Assembly (NCBI RefSeq): GCF_000687475.1
Contig: NC_057322.1
Location: forward strand, 1,302,001 to 1,366,000
Length of the DNA stretch: 64,000 nt
From: Ustilaginoidea virens
Lineage: Eukaryota > Ascomycota > Sordariomycetes > Hypocreales > Clavicipitaceae
Direction of reading: 5' to 3'
Every line of letters starts with the position of its first letter. Within the stretch, counting starts at the first letter, position 1. Of the stretch, positions 9,559 through 19,149 are shown piece by piece. A model generated the notes under the pieces. That model ran no database searches and was not told where the DNA came from. It saw only the letters and a program-made list of their open reading frames with translations. Made by a program: the position numbers and the translations under genes.

Positions 9559-12500
9559 TTGAGCACAGTGGCATGATCCCCAGCTACGGTGACGAGCGAA
9601 AGGGATTTGCGACGACCAAGGACGCAGTGAAGGGGAGTCGGGCGTTGGTAGCAGATTACCGCTGAGCAGGGCTGATCAGATTTTTGGCAGATATTGTGGC
9701 AATAAACGTACAAGCAAGGGCACGACAGTGTGGGAAAGGACTGTTGGTTTTTGGACGGCACGCGAGGCGACGAACCAGACGACTGTATCAGAGAAAGGAG
9801 AGGGCGGTTTATGACGGGGTGAAGCAAGAGATGTTGACCCTGAGCGTTCGTCGATGGTAGCCCTGGTGCTAGCTTCCAAAGCTCCTAGCTATTGACCACT
9901 GCCTACCAGCTACTAGCGACCTGGAAGCTGCAGGGAGTTTGGCCAGGCTGCCCCAGACCCCTTGTCAGGGGCACCAGACCTGAAGGCTGAGGCGAGACCA
10001 CGCCAGAGGGATGAGGCTGCAACTCTGCAGGTCAGAGGTCCAGGCACGGGTGTCTGCGGCTCCACGGAGGCTTTTCACAGGGGATTGATATTTCGCGGGC
10101 GCTCCAGACTTGAGGAGCCCCGAGTCTTCAAGGAAGCTGCATGTGATTTAGTTTCCAGATGCTGATGGGCTGGGTTGACGAGAAAATGCACCGTCCTTGG
10201 CGCCGGACGCGCGACACTATTTTCGATACTATTCATCAAGCGAGTCCAAGCAGGTGCGGATGTGTAGTTGTGCCGGCCGTTGATTTCAGTCTGGGGGCTT
10301 GAAAGGACGTGCTGGAGAGATACATGGTCAATTGAGAGGTACAAAGTACGGAGAAGAGGTACGGAGAAGATCAACATTCAATGATAGCTGCGCGATAAGG
10401 TCGACTCCTACTACTGATACTGAGCCCACGGTGTTACAGTAGTGAAACGCTGTGGTTCCGCCTGCTCATCGAGCTGACAGGCAAGTGGCCAACTCTGGTT
10501 GCTCTTTCCAAATTGTGGCAATCTGGCAGTTGCGAAGGGAGGTTACTGCGGAAGCAAAACGCCACTCTCCACAGCATCTACAGTAGGCAGGAGGACCTGG
10601 TGGTTTTTGGTGGTTGCTCCATTCCCCCCCCCCGCCGAAACGCGACTCTGCCCCCATTCCACATTCCACGCTCTGTCGTGCAAGGTGATGAGGCAACGAG
10701 ACGGGTTTCATGATGATGCTCAAGGAAAGATGCAACTCCATCTACGGGCTGGCCCAGGCACGCTGAAGCCCCAACTCGCACCTTGTAATGACTACACAAA
10801 TCACACAAATCTACATGTACCTATCCAGCAACCAACGTCGGCCCGTCTTTTTACCTTTTGTTATCCATAGACACGCAGCTGTGCTGCCGTTTCGGATCCA
10901 CAGCAGAAGGGCATGTCGATCAGTCTTTGGGCAGCCCCGAGGAAGCAAGCTGAGACGACCAGCGCCCAAGCCCAAGAACCCAAGACACCAGCCTGGAATA
11001 AACCCGATGAAGATGCTCTGCAGCCAGATCAGGCCGATCAGGCCGATCAGGCCGACCAGACCCCTAGCAGAACATACGGTGGCGATTTCCCATGGACGAA
11101 TCTTGTATCCCCCAAGTGCGAGCAAGGTGCCTAGGGATAATTACGTAGCGCATGCCAGGCGCGTCTGGTGCTTTCAATTTTCAAGGCTTGCTGGAGCCCA
11201 ACTGATTGGCCTCGGCGTCCCAAAGACAGTTAGATTGAGGACACAGATCGCTTGGCCAGCCACACTCTCCACCCAGGAAGGACCGCCCCGAGAAACTTTG
11301 CAGCCACCAAAAAGGCAACAGCCTGGTTTGGTATTTCCACAGAGAAAAAAAAAATTAAGAAAGACAAAGGAGAAGGAAAAAGGAGGGAAATGGGACTCAA
11401 AATGGACAAGAAGAAGGAGAAGAAGAAGAAGAAGAAAAAGCCCATTCGCGCATCTGCATCTATCAGAATCACTGCTGCCGAGTGCCGAGCTCCTTGGGCG
11501 TCGTTGGTCTGTCTTTCTTTGGTAAGCCCTTGCTTGAACCTTGTCCCCTGTCCAGGCAGAATAGTGCGAAAAAGATCCACTTTGGGCGTTCAGACGAAAG
11601 ACTCAAAACGCAACAAAGAAAGGAAGAAAGGAAGAGAGGAACCGAGCAATGAATGAATGGGTCGCGCGTGAGACCGCGAATGCTATGTATGTACAGAATA
11701 ACTAACTCCGTACCTACTTGTGACTCTGTAGCTGGCGGCGAGGTCATCCCTGTCGGGGCTCAGGTGTGCTGAGTCGCTGACATTTGTTCCGCCCTCTTTG
11801 TTGCCTGGCGGCCACCTGCGCCCCCCCCCCCCCCCCCCGGCCTTGAATGTTCCCAAGGCTTTCCTTTGTATGTAGTCCGTAAGTGCACGTCTTTCAGTGT
11901 CTTGCAGTGGGTCACGCGCAGGGGCCTCTCCTTGGTTGTCCCTTGTTCTGTTGGCTGCAGCAGCTGCAACCAGTTGCACTGCACGCACGCCGCACGGCAA
12001 GCCAGGCGTATCTGCCGCCTGGCCAGGCCCAACTTGACCTCAGCCGGGAACATGGCCAGTGAGGCCGCCACACCAAGGACCAGACGATGGATGGATGGAT
12101 CATGCATCTGATGTCCGCGGCGTGCGCCAAGTCCCAAGGTCAGCCAGGCGGGGGGCTCAACGTCATCGCCGGTGCCGTCTACCACTCGACTCCTCCTCCT
12201 CCCAGCACAGCCCACTCCATCTTTTCATCTTTTCCCTAATCACCTGCTCCAGTCCGAGGAGCCTGCTTTTTTCCCATCTTCAACCTTTCCTTTCTCTACT
12301 AGACTCGACCGTGCCTAGTGCATCGTACATTGTACATTGTACATCGTGCCCCGAGCCTCTTGCCTCTTGCCTCTTGCCTCTTGCCTCGGCTTGTTTCTTT
12401 CCTTTGCCGCAACTACTCCTAGCACACCCTTGGAAAACCCTTTTTGCTCCGTCGCCAACTTCTCCCCGCGAATCATTGCGCCGCTTTACCCCGCCCCGCC

Positions 12501-12563
12501 GTGCCAAGGCACCCATTTAGCAGCAATCTTCACATTCAAACTCGCGAATACCAAAGACGCACA
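9559..12563. other. 3-kb divergent intergenic region
   Basis: It separates the LRR gene (-) from the DUF8035-type gene (+), so it carries both promoters. I see no convincing coding exon. Contents: repeated GTACGGAGAAG words (about 10346-10370), a 9-bp GATCAGGCC repeat (11028-11055), an AAGAAG-rich purine tract (11340-11445), a run of about 19 C (about 11820-11838), a CCTCTTG repeat (12355-12385), and pyrimidine-rich DNA just before the downstream ATG, usual for fungal promoters. Confidence 0.65.
11028..11058. repeat. 9-bp tandem repeat GATCAGGCC, about 3.5 copies
   Basis: Tandem GATCAGGCC units sit in the middle of the divergent spacer. No protein-coding context is evident. Confidence 0.8.
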
Positions 12564-13527
12564 ATGGGAGGTGAACGCTGGAGTCGTGACCGCGTCTATG
12601 ACCGAGACCGGGTTGAGGACGACAGCTACTACCCGAGAGGCGGCCGTGGCCGGGAACGTTCAGAAGATCGGTTTGACCGTCGCCTGTACTTTGAAGACGA
12701 CTACGTCCGCGACCAGAGGCACCATGATGATGCTCCATACGAGGCAAGAAAGGAACCCGCAAGGCCACCAGCATTCGATCCCCGCGTTGTGATGGAAAAG
12801 GACCGAGACGCAGACTTTCATCGTGGCTCTTCCCCACGCCGGCCCGCCTTCCTTCGACGACAGTCTTCTCTGGACACATACGATCGTCGCCCCCTGCGAC
12901 ATGTCCTCGAGCCCCGTCACGAGTACCCGCCTCCTGCCCGGCGAGAAGACTTGCACAGAGATGACTATCGGGCCCCTCCTTATGCACCCATCCCTCTACC
13001 AAGAGCCCGCGGCTTGCCGCCACCTGGCCGACGTGAGGACCGATACTATGACGACTATCGCCCATCAGAGCCCGACTACTATCCCGACGAGGAGCTGCAC
13101 AGGCATTTTCCCGACAGGTTCAGGGAGAGAGAAGTGATTCGAGAACGTCATGTCCGTGATCGGAGCCGGGAATCCCGCACGACCAGGAGTCACACGCACC
13201 GTAGTAGCTCCCGGTCCTCGCTCAGCAGCTCTTCCAGCAGCGCCGGAGGCACCACTGTTCGCAGCGAATACCCAAAGAAGGGCAAGACGAAGATTCCAGC
13301 ACGTCTCGTGTCTAGAAGAGCCCTCATCGACCTGGGGTACCCCTACATTGAAGAGGTGAGAGCTCCTACTTGCATGAGCCAGTGTCAGGCGGGCCTAACA
13401 ACAGCCACAGGAAAACACCATTATTGTTCAAAAAGCCCTGGGACAAGAGAATATTGATGAATTGTTGAAACTGAGCGAAGAGTACAACAGAGGTAGGCTC
13501 CTGTCTAGCCAGCGTTTCCCCCCCTCC

Positions 13528-13566
<39 letters not shown>

Positions 13567-14206
13567 ACGGCTCAACCTAACGCGACATTCAGCCGACCAA
13601 GAAGTGGTCATTACACGCTCCCGCGCGGGGACTGTTGTTGGAGAGAGGATTGAGGAGAGGACAGAATACGCCGCCGAAATGACGGCACCGCCACCACCAC
13701 CACCACCTCCTCCTGTTGCTGCCCCAGCACCTCCTCCGCCGCCTCCTGTCGTGGCACCCCCTCCCCCTCCCGCTCCAGCCGCCGCTCCGACCGTTGTAGA
13801 TGCTTCGCCTCGTGTGACGGAGACTGTCGAGGTGGACAAGACAATCATTCGCGCGTCATCACCGACGCAGTCTTGGAGCAGCTGGGATTCCGGCCATCAC
13901 CATCGCCGTCATCACCATCACCATCACCACCACGATGACGGGGCACTGGTGGTTGTTCCTCGCTCACGATCGCGATCCCGAACTCGCCACGACATCCGAG
14001 CCGAGATCAAGGCGTTGGAACGAGAATTAGTGCGTCGACCAAAGACGGAAGTGGAGCGCCAAGTGGTTCGCACCGAGAGACTGCCAAACGGCGAGGTGGT
14101 GATTTACGAGGAGGAAGTGGAGCGAAGCATTGCCCGGCCCAAGCCTCCAAGGATCGAGAAGGACAAGAAAGGTAGGATGTTTATCAGCATACCGAAATAT
14201 CGATGA
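12564..14206 (+). CDS. Pro/His-rich DUF8035-type protein, 495 aa
   Basis: Three exons: 12564-13355, 13411-13492 and 13593-14206. Intron 1 (13356-13410, GTGAGA/CACAG) and intron 2 (13493-13592, GTAGGC/TTCAG) restore the frame through YPYIEE-ENTIIVQKALG and LSEEYNR-ADQEVVITRS. The N-terminal 240 residues are very rich in Arg, Asp and Tyr (RDRVYDRDR, RREDRYYDDYR). A conserved block (ARLVSRRALIDLGYPY through QKALGQENIDELLKLSEEY) matches what I know as the fungal DUF8035 region. Exon 3 has polyproline runs, a histidine cluster (HHHRRHHHHHHHH) and ends RMFISIPKYR, a typical conserved tail. Intron 2 carries a 36-nt poly(A). The function of the family is unknown to me. The RD/RE/RY-rich part resembles nucleic-acid-associated low-complexity proteins, which is inference. 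Confidence 0.82.
13529..13564 (+). repeat. 36-nt poly(A) inside an intron
   Basis: An uninterrupted run of 36 A occurs within the 100-bp intron 2 of the DUF8035-type gene, upstream of the CTCAACCTAAC branch-site region. Its length may be an assembly estimate. Confidence 0.85.
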
Positions 14207-15423
14207 AGGTGCGCACGTGTAGAGGCAGCATGCGTCGTCGTCCGTCACTTTGCCGAGCCAAGCTTGGGCTGACAAGGATGTTTGAGCAGGCCCACCTCCA
14301 GCTCTGCTTCGAGCGATGCTTGCTACGCTTACATGAACGGTCCGTGAGTGGAATTCAGGACAGGGGCTTTCGGGTGCGAGCTGTTGCAGTGGAGAGCCGC
14401 CGGTGCTTTGGCGAAACGCGTTTGGAATGACCGGGCCAACCAAGCAACTAGCGGTTCCTCTAGTTTGGTGTCGCCTACACAGCCGAGGTTTTGGAGGGTG
14501 AATGTCACTAGTGATGGGCATATGGAGCTGTCTCGCCTGGGTTCTGCAAATGCTTTCATGGAAGAATGAGGGTGAGGGGTGATGGGGGGGCAATGAAGAG
14601 ACGGCAAGATTTGACCACGGATGCTACGATCCGTACAACCTGTACGGATATTGTGAAAGGGCAGGGGCAGGGGCAGAGGCAGGGGCAGGGACGGACTTGA
14701 CGCAGAATGTGGGATGTCTGGGATGCGTCTCTTTTGTATGGTCGTTGTATTGGCTTCTTTTTCCTACGGAATAGTCTGCAGACAAGGGCGGCCGCGGCTG
14801 AGTGTTGACGCAACAGCAGATTGGGCGTGTAGATATGTAGGTATCTTTGCTATAACCACCTAATGGAATGAATTCCAGCCACCCCGAGGAAGCCGAGTCA
14901 GCAGCAAGTGACTGGACGACAAAATGCACCACCCACGTACAGGTGGCAGCCAAGCTTTCAAGTTTCCAAGCTTTCATGCATGCATGTGGTGTGGTTTGTG
15001 AGGCCGGATGGCCCCGCGGCCCCGCGGCCCCGCCACCGGACAGCGATGGATCAGCTCAAAGGGGAAGGTGGCCATGCTGGGCCGGCGTCATGTGAGGCTG
15101 GGTGGGGGGGGGGGGGGGGGCTGTGCTCCACCGCAGGCAACTTGGAATCCTGAAGCCGAGGAACCGGATCGGCCATGGCCGGCTTGGACAAGAGAAAAGG
15201 GAGAGGGAAAAAAAAAAAAAAGGGCCTCGAGTATTAAAACAAGCTACGACGCCGCCTCCGGTCGCAAAGGCGGCCCCCGTGCCAGCCAGCCAGTCGCCGC
15301 GGCTTGAGCTGGCATCATCATTCCATCACGAAGAAACGAAACCGGGCACGCGCGCACCTCCTCCCCCCCGCCGACAAACCAAAAACAAACGCAAAAACAC
15401 AACAATAACACAACAACAACAAC

Positions 15424-15457
<34 letters not shown>

Positions 15458-15504
15458 AAAAAATACAAAAAAAAATACAAAAAAAAAAAAAAAAAAAAAA
15501 AACA
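14207..15504. other. Spacer with low-complexity tracts
   Basis: No supported gene. It holds an imperfect CAGGGG repeat (14658-14692), an 18-nt G run (about 15103-15120) and an A-rich run (15209-15221). It ends in the poly(A)-type leader of the next gene. Confidence 0.6.
15423..15503 (+). repeat. Poly(A)/ATAC(A)9 leader directly before the ATG
   Basis: Long A runs interrupted by three ATACAAAAAAAAA units extend to two bases before the start codon of the fatty-acid hydroxylase-like gene. If transcribed, the 5' UTR is almost pure A for about 80 nt. It might bind poly(A)-binding protein or exclude nucleosomes (inference). Confidence 0.85.
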
Positions 15505-16281
15505 ATGCACGCCCCGGACGGCGCCGTCGCCCAGGCGTGGCACCGGCTGGCGACTTCGCACAGCCCCTACGTCATCGACGTGGCCGGGCAGGTGGCCCTG
15601 CACGTCGTCTTCTGGTGGCTCCCGTGCGCGCTGCTGGCGGGCCTCGACGCCGTGGCGCCGCGCTTCTCGCGGCGGCACAGGCTGCAGCCGGCGGGGCGGC
15701 AGCCGTCGGCGGCCGAGGTGCGGGACGCGGCGCGCGTGTCGCTGCGCAACCAGGCGCTGGTGACGGCGCTGCACGCGGCGCTGTCGCTGGCGGCCTGGCG
15801 GGTGGGCCGCCCGCCGGCGCTGCGGGTCGACGCGGCGCTGCCGGCGGCGCGCGAGGTGGCGCGCGACGTGGCGGCCTGCGCGCTCGGCCGCGAGCTGCTC
15901 TTCTACTACGCGCACCGGGCGCTGCACACGCGCTGGCTGTACCAGCGCGTGCACAAGACGCACCACCGCTTCACGGCCCCCGTGGCCCTGGCCTCCGAGT
16001 ACGCCCACCCGCTCGAGCACCTGGTCGCCAACGCGCTGCCCGTGGCGCTGCCGCCCGTGCTGCTGCGCGCCCACGTCGTCTCCGCCTGGGTCTTTGTCGC
16101 CGCCCAGCTGCTCGAGACGGCGGCGGTGCACAGCGGCTACGACTTCCTGCGCGGGCTGGCGCGCAAGCACGACCGGCACCACGAGCGCTTCAACGTCTAC
16201 TTTGGGGGGCTGGGCCTGCTGGACTGGCTGCACGGGACCGACGAGGCGGGCGGGCCCAAGGCGGGCGGCAAGACGGAGTGA
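15505..16281 (+). CDS. Fatty acid hydroxylase / sterol desaturase superfamily protein, 258 aa
   Basis: Single-exon integral-membrane di-iron protein. Three histidine boxes are present in canonical order: HRALH (137-141), HKTHH (150-154) and HDRHH (222-226). AHPLEH (167-172) adds a possible fourth His pair. Hydrophobic segments lie at about 24-48, 82-97, 174-205. Length and layout match small fungal members related to ERG3/ERG25 and FAXDC2-like enzymes; the substrate (sterol, sphingoid base or other lipid) cannot be told. The C-terminus is short and lacks a KKXX retrieval signal. Wobble positions are almost entirely G or C, well above neighbouring genes, so antisense frames are also open. The chosen ATG is the first one, immediately after the poly(A) leader. 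Confidence 0.88.
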   Translation: MHAPDGAVAQAWHRLATSHSPYVIDVAGQVALHVVFWWLPCALLAGLDAVAPRFSRRHRLQPAGRQPSAAEVRDAARVSLRNQALVTALHAALSLAAWRVGRPPALRVDAALPAAREVARDVAACALGRELLFYYAHRALHTRWLYQRVHKTHHRFTAPVALASEYAHPLEHLVANALPVALPPVLLRAHVVSAWVFVAAQLLETAAVHSGYDFLRGLARKHDRHHERFNVYFGGLGLLDWLHGTDEAGGPKAGGKTE

Positions 16282-16578
16282 GGGGGGAATGACACTTGAT
16301 GCTTTTTTTTTTTTGTTTTTTGGTCTTCATTTTTTTTTCTTTTTATACTGGCCCTATGTCTCCGGGTTACAAATGCCGCCGCCAACTCCCCATAAAGCAG
16401 AAAGCAGAAAGCAGAAAGCCCCGGCGATTAGACCACCACCTGTACTCCGTGTGTACCTGGCATCAGAGGCGAAGAAAATGACAAAACAAGCAACAGCACA
16501 AATAGGAAAAAAACAAAAAACCATAAAAAAAAACATAAAAACGCAAAAGCGTCCCTGTGGCACAATGGCATGCTTTTA

Positions 16579-17023
16579 TCACTGCGTCTTCTTGGCCCGC
16601 ACAGCCTCTTGTCGACGGCTGGCCGACACGCGCAGATAGCCCAGCACCAGCAGACCCCCGACCGCCAGCGCCACAAAGTTGCCTGCAGAAAGCCAGAGCG
16701 TCAGCAGGGCTGCCACCGTTTTCTAAATGTTTCTTTCTTTCTTTTCTTTCTTTCTCCCCGCCACCGCACCGGGAAACGGGAAACGGGAAACGGAAAAGGC
16801 AACGGAAGGGCAACCAAGACTCACCCGTGACAAACTTGGCCACGCCGCCCGTCAGGTGGACCGCCTGGGCGAGCACGTCTCGCACGGCGGTCGCGAGGCC
16901 GACCACGACGCTCTGCGCGGCGGCAAAGACGGCGTAGACGGCCGCGTAGACGGCCGCCACCAGCGACGCGAACAGCTCGTAGATGGACCTGAAGAGGTCC
17001 GACACGGCAGAGGTGAGAGCCAT
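16579..17023 (-). CDS. Small conserved fungal membrane protein, 100 aa
   Basis: Two exons, 17023-16825 and 16682-16579. The 142-bp intron 16683-16824 (GTGAGT donor, TGCAG acceptor) has a GAAA-rich purine tract. The spliced protein begins MALTSAVSDLFRSIYELFAS, has a long Ala/Val-rich amphipathic region (20-60), then GGVAKFVTGNFVALAVGG and a single strong membrane segment (about 67-82, VALAVGGLLVLGYLRV). It ends in a basic tail RRQEAVRAKKTQ. The unspliced frame reads through the intron and looks longer, but the spliced form restores the hydrophobic segment. I recognise this as a widespread short fungal hypothetical with no known role. The 3' end faces the hydroxylase gene 297 bp away. Confidence 0.75.
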
Positions 17024-17699
17024 GGTGGGAAACGCGGGAAACGCGGGAAACGTGGGAAGCGCGGGAAACGTGGGAAAGCGCGGTGGTGCTTTTCTTCTTC
17101 TCTTCTCCTCTCTTCTTTTTTTTTTCCCCGGTAGGGCAGAGAGAGATCAACTGGGGGGAGCGTCGGGAAAACAAACTGTCGGGTCGCGGCGTGGTCGTAC
17201 TTTTTATTGCTTCTGGGCGGGCGGGAAAACGCCACGGGATGGGCAGAGAATGGGAGGACGAGGTTGAAGTCGGTCGAGGAGGAGTAATGGTGACGTGGGA
17301 CGAGGGCGTAAACCGGTTTGCTGGCGGAGGTTCATGTCCTGGCACCAGGCAGTGCGGTGCGGTGCTGGGCGACGGGGAGGCGATGACGTCAAGGAACATT
17401 GAAAAGCAGCAGCCACCCACGCCGGGCAGTACAGTGCTCCGTACACGGTACGCCGGGGGCGGGTACGCCGCGGTCGGTACTGTACCGGGCCCAAGCCCCG
17501 CTTTCGCTGGCAGCTGGTATGCATGCGTGCCGGCTGTCAGCTGCCGCAGAACCGGCCGTCGACTGTCATTCATTCATTGTACAAGAGGAAACAAAAGCAG
17601 CAACAGCAGCGGCAGCAGACTTGATGGGATAGCAGGACTCCAGACGGTGCCATCCTTCTACAAATGCGCAAACAGGCATCTCGGCCGCCTCGGCGACAT
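17024..17699. other. Upstream region of the small membrane protein gene
   Basis: No gene is supported. The first ~55 bp upstream of the minus-strand ATG are a GGGAAACGY repeat. A pyrimidine-rich block (about 17090-17125) follows. A CTCCGTAC word occurs at 17437. The rest is the 3' flank of the thioesterase gene. Confidence 0.6.
17027..17078. repeat. Tandem ~10-bp repeat GGGAAACGYG, five units
   Basis: GGGAAACGCGGGAAACGCGG and variants repeat immediately 5' of the start codon at 17023 of a minus-strand gene, so the repeat lies in its leader or core promoter. Confidence 0.85.
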
Positions 17700-18814
17700 C
17701 TACTCTACATCCTCGGCATACTCTGCCGGCGCGACAAACGGACCATCCGCGCCCATCGTCCCCGTGACGTATCTGCTTCAAGTCAGCCATCTCAGCGAAT
17801 CTCGTTGCGGGAAAACAGCGAGAGGAGAGGCTGACGGACTTTGTGTGGCTCCCTCGCGCAGCTACTTGGCCTTTGCTGTTGGTAAAGGTGACGGTTGTGA
17901 AGGCGAGCGTTTTCCCGACTGCGGCGACGTCAGTTTGCGCACCATGGATTGATTTGACGGCTGGAGTTGCCGTGTACCTACTCTTTTCGCAGACGGCCGT
18001 TGCTTTGAGCGTGTCGCCTGGTGCTCCTCCGGGGGCGAGATAGGTCACTGCAGGGGATTTGTGAGCCGGCGACGAGAAACAAGCAGATGACGGGAGATTT
18101 CTCCTTCCAAAGTATTGAAATAAACAAGCAAAGCACAGCTGAAATAAAAGGTAAAATATCAGGGAAAAGAGAAAAGAAAAGAAGAAGAGAAGAGAGACAC
18201 AGAGAGACAGACAAGAGATACAAAACAGCCAAGCATACCGTTCAGGTCCGTCGACACGCCCGTCTTGAAGCGCCCCGTCGACGCAACTGCCAGCGAGCCT
18301 CCCAGGTCGACCAGGCTGGCCAGCGTGCCGCCGTGGATCGTGCCCAGTCGGTTCTGCCAAGCTTTAGCCGCGCTGCAGGAGAAGCACCCGCATCACTGCT
18401 TGGGGGGGGGGGGCGCGGCCCGTACCGTGTGGTCTTTGTGAATGTCGAGCTCAAAGTCTACGCGACCCGGCTGGGCGCTCAGGATCCGCAGCTGCGCTTG
18501 TTAACATTGTGGTGCTGCCGCGGCAAGGGGAGCGCAGGGCATTCTCTATCTACCCTGGGGCCCAGCAGTCTGCAGCCCTGGTCAGTCCGCTGCTGGGAAA
18601 CGGCGCACTTGTCGGAGCAGACGAGTCCGGGGCGAGCCACGAGCGAGGGAAGAGAAGGGGAAGGGGGAGGGTTTCTTGCCTCGGTTCTAGGCCGGATTCG
18701 GCCATGAACGATCGCATCACCTGGAGCGCGTCAGCAGAGAAAGAAGCCAGATGTCTGGGGCGTCGCGCAACGTACGGCTCTCGTGAAGCTGGTGGGGGAT
18801 AGCTTGTTGGCCAT
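17700..18814 (-). CDS. Hot-dog fold thioesterase (PaaI/ACOT13-like), 164 aa, eight exons
   Basis: Exons 18814-18776, 18720-18680, 18569-18554, 18491-18426, 18353-18239, 18047-17982, 17918-17840 and 17772-17700 give 495 nt with every junction in phase. The core reads LRILSAQPGRVDFELDIHK, NRLGTIHGGTLASLVDLGG, STDLN/VTYLAPGG, KIGKTLAFTTVTF and AARGSHTKYV. HGG with the following Asp (VDLGG) is the active-site signature of the 4HBT/PaaI family, whose members hydrolyse acyl-CoA thioesters. The protein ends APAEYAEDVE. Intron 18570-18679 uses a GC donor (GAG/GCAAGA) with a good CTGAC branch site, and is followed by a 16-nt microexon (18554-18569) encoding R-LLGPR. Without these the conserved LL..LR segment is lost. 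No mitochondrial presequence is obvious. It is head-to-head with tfb2 (335 bp). Confidence 0.82.
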
Positions 18815-19149
18815 GTTGCCGGACGTGACGTGCGGACGTGACGTGCGGACGCGCCGTGGTGAAGCCGTTGATGTTGATGCTGGCCAACAGCTGGCGACGG
18901 GCCGTCAGTGGTCCGTGCACGCAGGGCCGCCGCCGTCACCCGATCATCACCCGCCCGCAGTCGCACCCATGTTCCCATTTTCCTCCTCCGCCATCAACTT
19001 TACAAATTACAAACAAAACAACACACCAAAGTCCGTCTCGCCGCCGACCTTCCTGCGACATGTGAAATCCCTTGCGCCGCGCTCCCGTGCTCCGTCCTCT
19101 TTTTCCATCGACTGCGCCCGCCCGCCCGCCCGCCCGCCCGCCCGCCGCC
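18815..19149. promoter_or_regulatory. Divergent promoter between thioesterase and tfb2
   Basis: A 335-bp spacer between two start codons on opposite strands. It contains a CGTGACGTGCGGA direct repeat (18824-18849, next to the thioesterase start), an oligo-A/CAAA patch (19009-19027) and eight CGCC/CCCG units (19120-19148) that abut the tfb2 ATG. A shared promoter is inferred from geometry only. Confidence 0.55.

Noticed and set aside
15244..16233. 329-codon minus-strand ORF
   Set aside because: Antisense to the histidine-box hydroxylase. Openness comes from extreme GC content; the peptide is Arg/Gln-rich with no motif.
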